NCBI GenBank assembly: GCA_011390345.1
Contig: JAABSP010000019.1
Coordinates: 1 to 59,474, forward strand
Direction of reading: 5' to 3'
Length of the DNA: 59,474 nt
From: Desulfobacteraceae bacterium
GTDB lineage: Bacteria; Desulfobacterota; Desulfobacteria; Desulfobacterales; JAABSP01
This document shows, one piece after another, positions 15,905-24,353 of this stretch (position 1 is its first letter; each line of letters starts with the position of its first letter). The notes under the pieces are model-generated. The model had not been told where the DNA came from. It saw nothing but the letters and a program-made list of their open reading frames with translations, and did no database searches. Both the position numbers and the translations under genes were made by a program.

Positions 15905-16816
15905 TCACGGGGAGGAGGTCTGGGGCCGGAGAAGAGCATGGCGGCGCCGATACGCGCGATAAGCGTCCGCGGAATAGATCCCCAGCGCGAGCCAGATCAT
16001 GCAGAATGTGAAGATCTGCCCCGGGTAGAGCGGCTCCCCGTAGAGGAAGACCGCCAGCAGAAAGGTACAGCTCGGCGCGATGTACTGTAGGAAACCAATT
16101 GTTGCCAGATGAATCCGCCGGGCCCCTATTGTAAAGAGCAGCAGCGGAAGCCCCGTCACCAGAGCCGTTCCCATGAGCAGGAGACTGATCCCAAACCCCC
16201 TGTGGTAAAATGCCCCCCCTCCCGCACCGTTCAGGTAGATCAGATAGATGGCCGCAGGAACCGAAAGTAGCAGGGTCTCGGTCGCAAGCCCGATCAGTGC
16301 CGGCACAGGAACCGTCTTCCGGATCAATCCGTAAAAGCCAAAGGAGAAGGCCAGCGCCAGGGAGACCCAGGGAAAGCGGCCAAAACCGAAGGTGAGAAAA
16401 AGAACCGCAATCCCCGCGATGGCCACCGCGATCTTCTGCAGAGGCCGAAGCTCCTCTTTCAGAAAGACCCGTCCCAGAAAGACGTTGACCAGCGGGTTGA
16501 TATAATAGCCGAGGCTCGTCTGGAGCACATGGTCCGAATTGATGGCCCAGACAAAGAGAAACCAGTTGCAGCCGACGAGCAAGGTGGTTCCCATTAGCAC
16601 CGAAATCCGCTTCGGGTCCCGCAGGACCTCGATGAACTCTCGACCCTTGCCGGTCAGCAGGATCAGCGGTGCGAGAAAGAGAAAAGACCAGATCATCCGG
16701 TGCATCAGGATCTCGAATGCCGGCACCGATTTCAATGTCTTCCAGTATATGGGGCTGAGCCCCCAGATCAGAAACGCAATCACGCCGAATGCTGCGCCTG
16801 CCGCCTCTTTTCCCAT
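15905..16816 (-). CDS. rarD: RarD-type EamA/DMT permease
   Basis: 303 residues with about ten membrane helices of the drug/metabolite transporter superfamily. The RarD signature is clear: an opening helix A-F-L-I-W-G-L-S-P-I-Y-W-K, then E-I-L-M-H-R-M-I-W-S, and N-W-F-L-F-V-W-A-I-N-S in the middle, with L-G-Y-Y-I-N-P-L-V-N-V following. RarD homologues were first named for chloramphenicol sensitivity; the true substrate is unknown. The start at 16816 has AAAGGA upstream and gives the family length; longer in-frame starts (16858, 16978) add non-hydrophobic leaders. Confidence 0.88.
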   Translation of the reverse strand: MGKEAAGAAFGVIAFLIWGLSPIYWKTLKSVPAFEILMHRMIWSFLFLAPLILLTGKGREFIEVLRDPKRISVLMGTTLLVGCNWFLFVWAINSDHVLQTSLGYYINPLVNVFLGRVFLKEELRPLQKIAVAIAGIAVLFLTFGFGRFPWVSLALAFSFGFYGLIRKTVPVPALIGLATETLLLSVPAAIYLIYLNGAGGGAFYHRGFGISLLLMGTALVTGLPLLLFTIGARRIHLATIGFLQYIAPSCTFLLAVFLYGEPLYPGQIFTFCMIWLALGIYSADAYRAYRRRHALLRPQTSSP

Positions 16817-16999
16817 TGATGATTCCTTTTGCACCTTATCTTCATTTCCGGTCTTCATTTCCGGCAGAGATTTTTGAAAATGCCAAACCTTTTGACGATA
16901 AACGATTTGACAGAGGGTGTCAAAGGAAAGTACCTTAAAACAGCCATCGAAAGAATGGGAACATGCAGGTTTTTCCACAACACCGAAAAAGGAGGCGAT

Positions 17000-17386
17000 A
17001 TGACTTTAAAAGAGTATTTTGAAAGCAAGAAGGGCACCGGAGTACTGGCCACATCGGACAAGGAAGGGAAGGTGGACGCGGCCATCTATTCCCGGCCCCA
17101 TGTGATGGAGGACGGAACCATTGCCTTTATCATGAACGACCGGCTCTCCCATGAGAACATTCTCCAGAACCCTCATGCAGCCTTTCTCTTCCGGGAGGAG
17201 GGCGGCGGGTATATGGGGAAACGCCTCTTCCTCACCAAGGTGAGAGAGGAGGAGGAGACGGAGCTGCTCCATTCCCTGAAACGAAGAAAATATCCAAACG
17301 ATGATGCGCCCGAGGCCAAAGGTCCCAAATTTCTGGTCTTTTTTACCATAGACAAGGAACTGCCGCTGATCGGCCCGGGCCAATAG
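17000..17386 (+). CDS. Pyridoxamine 5'-phosphate oxidase-like FMN split-barrel protein
   Basis: A 128-residue protein of the split-barrel flavin-binding fold. The N-terminal strands G-T-G-V-L-A-T-S and G-K-V-D-A-A-I-Y-S-R-P and the following I-A-F-I-M-N-D-R fit the pyridoxamine-oxidase-like family, most members of which reduce flavins, haems or F420 rather than make PLP. The start was set at the ATG following AGGAGGCGAT, an excellent ribosome site; upstream in-frame ATGs overlap rarD's start region. It lies 14 bases before the PLP-dependent decarboxylase gene and is probably in its operon. Confidence 0.82.
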   Translation: MTLKEYFESKKGTGVLATSDKEGKVDAAIYSRPHVMEDGTIAFIMNDRLSHENILQNPHAAFLFREEGGGYMGKRLFLTKVREEEETELLHSLKRRKYPNDDAPEAKGPKFLVFFTIDKELPLIGPGQ

Positions 17387-17400
17387 GAGCGGAATCGAAC

Positions 17401-19050
17401 ATGCCCGACTGCGCAACCGGAGAAAGTAAAACCGAAACCCAGCCTCCCCGGCTCGTCGCCAATTGGGAGACCCTTCACCGGCTCTTCATCCGCCCTGAAA
17501 ACGACGCGGCCCGAACCGCTCTGGTCAAATACATGGAGCAGATCCTCTTCGGGCTGCACGACTTTCTGCAGCAGCATGTGGGGATCACCCGGGAGGCGAG
17601 CCTGAAGGAACTCTCGGAGTGGTTCACCCAAAGCCGGATCAGCGACGAGCCGGCCAAAAAGCTGCCGGACGTGATCACCGGGATCGTCGAACGGATCGCG
17701 CCCCACGCGGTCAATGTGGCCTCCCCCTATTTCGTGGGGCACATGACCGCGGCCATCCCCTTTTTCATGGTGCATCTCGCGACCATTGTGGCCGCGCTCA
17801 ACCAGAACCCGGTGAAGCTGGAGACCTCGAAGGTGGTCTCGGTCCACGAACGGGAGGTGCTGGCCAAGATCCACCGGATGGTCTATGACTTGGGCGATTT
17901 CTTCTATTACGCCCATGTCCAGCGGCCAGAAAGCACCCTGGGCAGCTTTGTGGAGGATGGGACCCTGGCCAACATGACAGCGCTCTGGGTGGCCCGAAAC
18001 CGGGCACTTCCTCCCAAAGAGGGCTTTGAAGGGGTGGAGAAGGCGGGCATGGCTTCGGCGCTGAATGCCTACGGGCTCGACCGGTGCGCGGTGATCGTCT
18101 CCCGGCTGGGCCACTACTCCCTGAAAAAATCGGCCGGGGTTTTAGGGATCGGCAACGACAATATGATCCGGGCCGAGCTGGACAGGAATGGCCGGGTCGA
18201 TCTTGTCCGCCTCAAGGGCCTGATCCGCGAACTCGGCCGGAGCCGAACCCGGATCATTGGGGTCGTCGGCATTGCCGGAACAACCGAGACGGGCGCGGTG
18301 GACCCGCTCGCCGGCATGGCCGAAATCTGTAGAGAATCGGGAATCCATTTCCATGTGGATGCGGCCTGGGGCGGCCCCACCCGGCTTTCGGCAAAATACC
18401 GGAATCTGCTCTCCGGGATCGAGGCGGCCGATTCCGTCACCATCGACGGCCACAAACAGCTCTACATGCCCATGAGCTGCGGCATGGTGCTATTCAAAGA
18501 TCCCGAGGCCATGAACGCGGTGGCCTACCATGCCGGCTATATCAACCGGCCCGGATCCGTGGATCTGGGCATCCGCTCTCTTGTGGGCTCCCGTGCAGCC
18601 ACCTCCCTGGTACTGGGCGGCGCACTCGAGATCATGGGGGCAAAGGGATACGCGCTGATGATCGACCACGGCATCGAGCTGGCCCGGGCCTTTGCCGAAG
18701 AGATCGAAACCCGGCCCCTTTTCGAGCTTGTGACCCGGCCCCAGCTCAATATCCTCACCTACCGCATCCTTCCGCCCCCCCTTAAAGAAGCGTTGGCAAA
18801 GGCAGATTCCCAAGCGGAAAGGGCTGAGATCCAAGGAGAGATCAACGAGATCAACATCCTGGTCCAGCGCCTCCAGCGGGAGGCCGGGAAGAGCTTCGTA
18901 TCCCGGACAACCCTCCGCCGCTTTCCGGGAGAGGAGACCGTGGTGCTGCGATCGGTTCTCATGAACCCCATGACCGACATGAAGATCCTGTGCGAGATCC
19001 TGGAGGAGCAGGAGGCGATCTACCGCAGGGAATTTCCCCCCCCATCTTGA
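17401..19050 (+). CDS. panP: PLP-dependent aspartate 1-decarboxylase, PanP-like
   Basis: 549 residues of the group II PLP decarboxylase fold. The PLP Lys lies in T-I-D-G-H-K-Q-L-Y near residue 358, the ring-stacking region and D-A-A-W-G-G come before it, and the N-terminal block Y-F-V-G-H-M-T-A-A-I-P is typical of PanP. PanP makes beta-alanine from aspartate for coenzyme A in bacteria lacking the pyruvoyl enzyme PanD. The length matches Vibrio PanP (about 548). A glutamate or tyrosine decarboxylase activity cannot be ruled out. The start follows AGGAGCGGAATCGAAC. It is coupled by position to the FMN-barrel gene upstream. Confidence 0.75.
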   Translation: MPDCATGESKTETQPPRLVANWETLHRLFIRPENDAARTALVKYMEQILFGLHDFLQQHVGITREASLKELSEWFTQSRISDEPAKKLPDVITGIVERIAPHAVNVASPYFVGHMTAAIPFFMVHLATIVAALNQNPVKLETSKVVSVHEREVLAKIHRMVYDLGDFFYYAHVQRPESTLGSFVEDGTLANMTALWVARNRALPPKEGFEGVEKAGMASALNAYGLDRCAVIVSRLGHYSLKKSAGVLGIGNDNMIRAELDRNGRVDLVRLKGLIRELGRSRTRIIGVVGIAGTTETGAVDPLAGMAEICRESGIHFHVDAAWGGPTRLSAKYRNLLSGIEAADSVTIDGHKQLYMPMSCGMVLFKDPEAMNAVAYHAGYINRPGSVDLGIRSLVGSRAATSLVLGGALEIMGAKGYALMIDHGIELARAFAEEIETRPLFELVTRPQLNILTYRILPPPLKEALAKADSQAERAEIQGEINEINILVQRLQREAGKSFVSRTTLRRFPGEETVVLRSVLMNPMTDMKILCEILEEQEAIYRREFPPPS

Positions 19051-19251
19051 CAAATCCGAATCTGTCATCATTATTTTTTCTGTAATTAAACTCTGGATTT
19101 ACAGAATCTTTCAGGATTTAGGGATCATTCTTTTATCCCGGCTATCCTCGATGATCCTGTGAATCCAAATTCGCATTGTTATTGATCCCTTTATTGTTGA
19201 TATCCGTTTGACCATTATTTTTGCTGTAAAACAGCATCAGGAGAGGAGAGT

Positions 19252-21177
19252 ATGGAAGGCAGAAAAGAGACACATGAATTCAAAACCGAGGTAAAGCAGA
19301 TCTTAAACCTCATCATCAATTCCCTCTACTCCAACCGGGAGATATTTTTGCGGGAATTGATCTCCAACGCATCGGACGCGATCGACCGGCTCCGGTTCCG
19401 TTCACAGACCGAGCCCGACATCCTCGGAGAGGACCCGGAGTTTAAAATCAAGCTCTTCCCGAACAGAGACGCCAACACTCTTGTCGTCAGGGACAACGGC
19501 ATCGGCATGACCTACGAGGAGGTCATGGAGAACATCGGCACCATCGCAAAGAGCGGAACTGCCGCGTTCATGGCAGCCCTCGAGGAGAGCAAAAACCAGG
19601 ATGTACTGACCCCGGAGATGATCGGCCAGTTCGGTGTCGGCTTCTACAGCTCGTTCATCGTCGCGGACCGGGTTGTAGTGGAGAGCCGCGCTGCCGGACA
19701 GGAGAAGGGCGTCAAGTGGGAATCTTCGGGCGACGGCGCCTATGCGATCGAGGAGATCGACAAGCCGGACCGGGGAACCACCGTGACCCTTTTCCTCAAG
19801 AAGGTCGAGGAGGATGAAGAGGATTTCACCGAGGAGTGGACACTGCGGGACATCGTCAAGCGCCACTCCGACTTTGTCCGGTATCCGATCCTGATGGATG
19901 CGGAGACCACCGAGCCGATCCCCGAGGCCGAGCAGATCAAGGACCCGGACGGCAAGCCGATCGGCGAGACCACCCGGCAGGTGGTCAAGGAGGAGACCTT
20001 AAACTCCATGAAGGCCATCTGGGCCAAGAGCAAGAACGAGGTCACGGATGAGGAGTACAAGGAGTTCTACAAGCACCTTGGCCACGACTGGAACGATCCG
20101 CTGGCCCATCTACACCTGAAGCTGGAGGGCGTCACCGATTACAGCTCGCTGCTCTACATCCCGTCAAAGGCGCCTTTCGATCTTTTCGACCGGGAGCGGA
20201 AACACGGCATCCGCCTCTTCTGCAAGCGGGTCTTCATCATGGATGACTGCCGGGAGCTTATGCCGGAATACCTCCGATTCATCAAAGGCGTGGTGGATGC
20301 ACCGGATCTGAACCTGAACGTGAGCCGGGAGATCCTGCAGCAGGACCGGCTGGTGAGAAACATAAAGAAGAATCTGGTCAAAAAGGTGCTGGAGCTGATC
20401 AAGAACCTGGATGAGGAGAAGTTCAATACCTTTACAGAGGAGTTCGGCCAGGTCATCAAAGAGGGGGTCCACTTCGACGGCGAGAACCGGGAGAAGCTCG
20501 CGGAACTGATCCGGTACAAGACCACCAAGTCCGAGGACAAATGGGTCTCTCTCAAAGCGTATGTGGAGCGGATGAAGCCGGACCAGAAGGAGATCTACTA
20601 CATCACCGGCGAAAACCTCACCTCGCTGGCCAACAGCCCCCATATCGAGAAGCTCAAGGACAAAGATTACGAGGTTTTGCTGATGACGGACCCGGTAGAC
20701 GAGTGGGTGGTCCAGTCCCTGCCGGAATATGAAGGAAAGCCGTTCAAGAGTGCGGAAAAGGGCGATCTGGAGATCGACGAGGCCGAAAAGCCTGAAGCCG
20801 ACGAATACACCGATCTCTTCGGCTTCATCAAGACCAGCCTGGAGGAGAAGATCAAGGAGGTCAAGCCCTCCACGCACCTAAAGGAGTCGGTCTCCTGCCT
20901 CTCGGGCGATGCCTATGACATGAGCGCCTACATGGAGAAGATCCTGAAAGCCTCCGGAGCGCAGGCGCCCGAAATGAAGCGGGTGCTGGAGATCAACACG
21001 GGCCATCCGGTCATTACCAAGATCAAAAGCCTCTATGACAAGGACAGAAACGACCCGGCACTTAAAGACTACAGCGACCTGCTCTTTGACATGGCCGTGA
21101 TCGCGGAGGGGGGCAAGATCGAAAACCCCTCCCGCTTTAACCGGATCGTCGGAAACCTCATGAACAGCGCACTTTAA
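19252..21177 (+). CDS. htpG: Chaperone HtpG (bacterial Hsp90)
   Basis: 641 residues, slightly longer than E. coli HtpG. N-terminal GHKL ATPase motifs are intact: [19 protein letters not shown], and [11 protein letters not shown] lid region. Middle and C-terminal dimerisation domains follow without gaps. It remodels client proteins in the cytoplasm. The start has AGGAGAGGAGAGT ahead of it. The gene stands alone, with 200 AT-rich bases upstream in which no convincing heat-shock promoter was recognised. An inverted repeat follows but lacks a T-tract. Confidence 0.97.
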   Translation: MEGRKETHEFKTEVKQILNLIINSLYSNREIFLRELISNASDAIDRLRFRSQTEPDILGEDPEFKIKLFPNRDANTLVVRDNGIGMTYEEVMENIGTIAKSGTAAFMAALEESKNQDVLTPEMIGQFGVGFYSSFIVADRVVVESRAAGQEKGVKWESSGDGAYAIEEIDKPDRGTTVTLFLKKVEEDEEDFTEEWTLRDIVKRHSDFVRYPILMDAETTEPIPEAEQIKDPDGKPIGETTRQVVKEETLNSMKAIWAKSKNEVTDEEYKEFYKHLGHDWNDPLAHLHLKLEGVTDYSSLLYIPSKAPFDLFDRERKHGIRLFCKRVFIMDDCRELMPEYLRFIKGVVDAPDLNLNVSREILQQDRLVRNIKKNLVKKVLELIKNLDEEKFNTFTEEFGQVIKEGVHFDGENREKLAELIRYKTTKSEDKWVSLKAYVERMKPDQKEIYYITGENLTSLANSPHIEKLKDKDYEVLLMTDPVDEWVVQSLPEYEGKPFKSAEKGDLEIDEAEKPEADEYTDLFGFIKTSLEEKIKEVKPSTHLKESVSCLSGDAYDMSAYMEKILKASGAQAPEMKRVLEINTGHPVITKIKSLYDKDRNDPALKDYSDLLFDMAVIAEGGKIENPSRFNRIVGNLMNSAL

Positions 21178-21368
21178 AAACCATCAACCCGCCTGGGGCC
21201 GGTTTCCCAGAGAGAATCCTTTGATCCCTTATCCAAAAGGGAGCCCGGCCCCCTTAAAAAACTTTGCCCGATATCCATTTTTGACTATACAAAAGCCGCT
21301 TCATCTGATATAGGCTTATAATATCAGTAACCATTGCAGCCAAAAGATCAGGAAATCGGTGAAAACAA

Positions 21369-21884
21369 TTGTCGATCAATCCGCCCGCACATCAGATCCC
21401 TTATGAAGATCTGCTGAAGAGAATCGAAGAGGATTTTCTTCTCCGCGCCCGACTGCAGCCGGTAAAGCTTCGGCAATATTACGCTGAAATCGATGCCCGG
21501 GTCGATAACTGCTCGGAAATCTACAAAGAACAGATCCGCAGCGACTGGCGGTACCGCTTTCCCAAAACCCCCTTTTCCGAAGAACTGCTGAAGGAGAAGC
21601 TCGAATTCGTCCTGCAGCTCAGAAAGTTCGAGGCGGCCGACACCCTGATATGGAACCTGGAGAAGGATCGCCGGTTTCACCGGTTTCACCATTTCCTGTT
21701 TCGAAGACAGGACTGGCGCTTTCTCGTAACCCTTCTCCTCTCCCTTTTCACGCTCCCCCTGTTCCTGAATCTTTTCTCTTCCCAGACGCGGCTCATCCAC
21801 CAGGCCGGCATGGCAGGACTCTTTGCCAACCTCGGTATTATCTGTTTTTTTTTTGGCAACTTCTTCAAAAAAACTGCCGTTTAA
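21369..21884 (+). CDS. Hypothetical two-helix membrane protein
   Basis: A 171-residue protein of no family I recognise. The first 115 residues are soluble, helical and charged (L-L-K-R-I-E-E-D-F-L-L-R-A-R-L), and the C-terminus carries two membrane helices, F-L-V-T-L-L-L-S-L-F-T-L-P near 118 and G-L-F-A-N-L-G-I-I-C-F-F-F near 150. The only fitting start is a TTG with AGGAAATCGGTG upstream, so the exact N-terminus is uncertain. It precedes the secreted protease by 68 bases on the same strand and could be expressed with it. Confidence 0.6.
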   Translation: MSINPPAHQIPYEDLLKRIEEDFLLRARLQPVKLRQYYAEIDARVDNCSEIYKEQIRSDWRYRFPKTPFSEELLKEKLEFVLQLRKFEAADTLIWNLEKDRRFHRFHHFLFRRQDWRFLVTLLLSLFTLPLFLNLFSSQTRLIHQAGMAGLFANLGIICFFFGNFFKKTAV

Positions 21885-21952
21885 CTGCTGACGTTTATCA
21901 TCGAAAAGAGACCGTATCCGTTTCGGATTCCGGCTCCAAGGACAGTAAAATC

Positions 21953-23053
21953 ATGAAAAGAACAGCAAAGATATCCCCTTTGATCCGTATTTTCCCGATG
22001 ATTCTCATTTCCCTGCTGCTTCTCAGCGGCCCCGCCACCGCCCAAATCTACAAATATCAGGACGAGAGCGGCAACTGGCACTATACCGATACCCCCATGA
22101 CCGACAATGAGGATTTGGAGGAGGTGGAGGGAACGATCGATCCGGGTTCCGGGAGAGAGAATCTGCAAAAGAGCCTTTCCGAGCGGTTCCGGCCCAAAAA
22201 TGAGATCGAAAGGGCCGCGATCGGAACCGTCACGGTGATCTCGCCCATGGGACAGGGGAGCGGCTTTTTCGTCTCCGAAGATGGCTATATCATCACCAAC
22301 AGGCATGTGATCCGGGGAGATGAGGAGCAGTTGGATCAGGTATCGGGGCAGTTTGAAGATGCTGATGAAAAAGTGGAAGTGCTCGAGGATCGGTTTCAGG
22401 AGGAGGAGAAGAAGCTGGAGAAGGCCCGAAAGCAACTCTCGGACTACCGTTATTCGATCGACCGGATGAAAGAGGGCCAAAGGCAAAGTGTGGAGGAGCA
22501 GAAATATGCCATCCACATGGAACGGTTCAATCAATGGGAGCGGGATTTTCAGCGGCGGAAGTCGGAATTCTCATCGGAGCTGGACAATTATCGAAAAAAG
22601 AAATCGGATTTCAACTATACAAAGAGCATGGCCAGACTGGCCAGAAACTTCACGGTCACGCTGAAGGACGGCTCCGAGTACTCGGTCCGGCTGGCGGCCG
22701 TCAGCCCGGACCACGATCTTGCCCTGTTGAAGCTCGATGATGCTGTCACCCCGAGCCTTCTCCCCGGGAACATCCGTGCCCTGATGCAGGGGGCTCCCCT
22801 CTATGCGGTGGGAAGCCCCGTAGGACTGCGGGACACGGTTTCGGCAGGGGTCTTCTCCGGCTTCCACACCAGCTTCATAAAGACCAACGCGCAGATCTAT
22901 CCCGGAAACAGCGGGGGCCCCTTGATCAATGAAAAGGGGGAGGTGATCGGGATCAACACCTTCAAGCAGCTCACCCGCAAATTCGAGGGGCTCGGCTTTG
23001 CCATTCCCATCGATACTGCGCTGAAGGAGTTTTCCCGGCATCTCCGGCCCTAG
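21953..23053 (+). CDS. Secreted HtrA-like serine protease with DUF4124 and coiled-coil insert
   Basis: 366 residues. A signal peptide (about 1-30, ending A-T-A) is followed by a DUF4124-type segment, I-Y-K-Y-Q-D-E-S-G-N-W-H-Y-T-D-T-P. Then comes a trypsin-like domain with the full triad: His118 in T-N-R-H-V-I, Asp255 in D-H-D-L-A-L-L, Ser320 in G-N-S-G-G-P. Between His and Asp, about residues 122-230, lies a charged coiled coil (E-E-K-K-L-E-K-A-R-K pattern) that ordinary HtrA/DegP proteins lack. No PDZ domain follows. It should act in the periplasm. The start has AAGGA nine bases ahead and was preferred to earlier in-frame ATGs that run through the preceding gene. Confidence 0.85.
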   Translation: MKRTAKISPLIRIFPMILISLLLLSGPATAQIYKYQDESGNWHYTDTPMTDNEDLEEVEGTIDPGSGRENLQKSLSERFRPKNEIERAAIGTVTVISPMGQGSGFFVSEDGYIITNRHVIRGDEEQLDQVSGQFEDADEKVEVLEDRFQEEEKKLEKARKQLSDYRYSIDRMKEGQRQSVEEQKYAIHMERFNQWERDFQRRKSEFSSELDNYRKKKSDFNYTKSMARLARNFTVTLKDGSEYSVRLAAVSPDHDLALLKLDDAVTPSLLPGNIRALMQGAPLYAVGSPVGLRDTVSAGVFSGFHTSFIKTNAQIYPGNSGGPLINEKGEVIGINTFKQLTRKFEGLGFAIPIDTALKEFSRHLRP

Positions 23054-23057
23054 CGGT

Positions 23058-23393
23058 TCAGAAGAGCAGCCAGCGGAAGGCCGTATCCAGAAGGGTGATC
23101 AGAAATGCGGCCACCAGTGTCGATCCCAGCCCTTCGATCTCGAAATCCTTGATGAGCTTATCGGTGATCCAGAGCAGAAATGCATTGATGACGAACTTGA
23201 AGAGGCCGAAGGTGATGAGGATAAAGGGAAGGGAGATGAGAAAGAGGAGCCATCCGATAAAGAAGCTGATGAGGCTGTAAACCATCGCCACGAGGATGGC
23301 AGTCCAGTAGTTCTTGATCCGGATGGTGGGCATGAGCTGGGCCACGACGAAGATGGCAATGCTGAGCAGCAGAATGTTGAGCAGAAAATTCAT
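23058..23393 (-). CDS. Phage-holin-4 superfamily (PF04020) small membrane protein
   Basis: 111 residues with four membrane helices. The pattern N-F-L-L-N-I-L-L-L-S-I-A-I-F-V-V, G-W-L-L-F-L-I-S-L-P-F, then I-T-F-G-L-F-K-F-V-I-N-A-F and a closing W-L-L-F fits the family named after mycobacterial phage holins, which in most bacteria is a chromosomal protein of unknown role rather than a phage gene. The start has GGAGGG nine bases upstream. It converges with the protease gene with only 4 bases between. No phage genes are nearby. Confidence 0.82.
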   Translation of the reverse strand: MNFLLNILLLSIAIFVVAQLMPTIRIKNYWTAILVAMVYSLISFFIGWLLFLISLPFILITFGLFKFVINAFLLWITDKLIKDFEIEGLGSTLVAAFLITLLDTAFRWLLF

Positions 23394-23489
23394 GATCCGT
23401 TTTTCCCTCCTGTTTCCTTTCCGTTGGTTTCCTGTTTTTGATCCCTCTTTATTATTCTTTTTGCAAGCCCATCATCAACTTCTTTCTTT

Positions 23490-23681
23490 TCAAATTGCAA
23501 CTTCCAACAGTTGATAAGGTTCTGCGTCAGGCACTAAACCGTCATTGATATCATTATAAATCTCCAATAAATTCTCTTTCAACTCTTCCAAGGTTTTGCC
23601 TTGACTTTCATAATCTTGATATTCTTGAATATGGCCGATGAACCATTCTTTTTCTTTTTTGTAAATGATGTTTATTTTCAT
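23490..23681 (-). CDS. HicB-like antitoxin domain protein
   Basis: A 63-residue protein with the HicB N-terminal fold: an opening strand I-N-I-I-Y-K-K, E-W-F-I-G-H-I-Q-E-Y, the E-S-Q-G-K-T-L-E-E-L-K-E-N-L segment and an ending strand. It lacks the C-terminal DNA-binding part of full HicB. No HicA toxin gene is adjacent. It follows the YgiT gene by 38 bases in the same AT-rich patch and may be the third gene of that unit. The ribosome site GGAGGCGTACA is strong. HicB-like proteins without HicA are common, and their role is unclear. Confidence 0.78.
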   Translation of the reverse strand: MKINIIYKKEKEWFIGHIQEYQDYESQGKTLEELKENLLEIYNDINDGLVPDAEPYQLLEVAI

Positions 23682-23719
23682 TGTACGCCTCCACTTTGTT
23701 TTTTTGCTGAAACTGCGAT

Positions 23720-23956
23720 TTATGCCGTTTTTTGATCGAAACTTACGATTTCAACATCCATACGGGCTTTGACAGGATGCTTGTCAGAAAGAAATTCATC
23801 AATTGCATCAAGTATTTTTGCATGGAAGTATCTTTCTCCGCATTCTTTGCATACTTCCGCATTGACATCTTCAACAATATATAGCTTTTTATTGTGCCAA
23901 TGGTGACGTTTAACTTTCTTGTTTTTGGTTTCCCCGCCGCAGAATTCACATAACAT
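23720..23956 (-). CDS. YgiT-type zinc-finger antitoxin
   Basis: 78 residues with a C-E-F-C ... C-K-E-C pair that would bind one zinc, as in the N-terminal half of MqsA/YgiT. The helix-turn-helix half of MqsA is absent, but the C-terminal V-E-I-V-S-F strand is present. It lies 8 bases after the DUF4258 gene, a common toxin-antitoxin pairing in which this is the antitoxin. The start was set at an ATG with GGTGAT five bases ahead; an upstream in-frame ATG adds 21 odd residues overlapping the preceding gene. Base composition is clearly AT-richer than neighbouring genes. Confidence 0.82.
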   Translation of the reverse strand: MLCEFCGGETKNKKVKRHHWHNKKLYIVEDVNAEVCKECGERYFHAKILDAIDEFLSDKHPVKARMDVEIVSFDQKTA

Positions 23957-23964
23957 AGGATCAC

Positions 23965-24237
23965 CTATAAAGCATAAACAGTAATGATAATAAGATTTTC
24001 GCTTTCCTTGAACCGGCATATAACCTGAATTAACCTGCCATCTTCTGCCGGTCCTTCTATACGATACCTTGTTCCACGAATATCATGCGTCATCTTTTTC
24101 TCTATGCGCCCATACAAAATCGCATTTTCAATGTCTTTGCGCTCAAGATCATCATCTGACATTTCTTCTTCAGCATGAGATGACAAATAATAATTCCGGT
24201 CAACTATGCATTGTTTGATTTTTGTGGAGATGTTCAT
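23965..24237 (-). CDS. DUF4258 putative toxin
   Basis: About 90 residues with the DUF4258 pattern: Y-Y-L-S-S-H-A-E-E-E-M near the N-terminus, D-I-E-N-A-I-L-Y-G, R-Y-R-I-E-G, and an ending strand L-I-I-I-T-V-Y-A-L. The family resembles MqsR/RelE-type mRNA interferases in size, in the conserved His and in its pairing with YgiT antitoxins. The start ATG chosen lacks a good ribosome site, so the N-terminus is uncertain. A perfect palindrome lies 33-45 bases upstream and may be the autoregulatory operator. Toxin activity is inferred from family and context. Confidence 0.75.
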   Translation of the reverse strand: MNISTKIKQCIVDRNYYLSSHAEEEMSDDDLERKDIENAILYGRIEKKMTHDIRGTRYRIEGPAEDGRLIQVICRFKESENLIIITVYAL

Positions 24238-24269
24238 GGTTTCATTTGTCGTTGATACCGATCCACAAT

Positions 24270-24282
24270 TGCTCAATGAGCA
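24270..24282 (-). promoter_or_regulatory. Perfect palindrome upstream of the DUF4258-YgiT genes
   Basis: TGCTCATTGAGCA is a 6-1-6 perfect inverted repeat, 33 bases before the putative DUF4258 start. Toxin-antitoxin operons usually bind their own antitoxin at such sites; that role here is inferred. Confidence 0.45.
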
Positions 24283-24353
24283 TTGTCTCACCGGCCATCG
24301 CTTCTCTCCATTTTGGGCGAGTACCATTTTATCCGTCTATTTGGCGATATGCC

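Noticed and set aside
19051-19251. Heat-shock or sigma-70 promoter before htpG
   Set aside because: A TTGACC at 19208 has no -10 at acceptable spacing, and no sigma-32 or CIRCE-type sequence was found.
21195-21252. GGGGCCGG/CCGGCCCC inverted repeat after htpG as a terminator
   Set aside because: The loop is long, though it holds a small hairpin, and no T-tract follows; structure noted but function not supported.
23058-23393. Prophage remnant suggested by the holin-like gene
   Set aside because: PF04020 proteins are common chromosomal membrane proteins, and no other phage gene is near.
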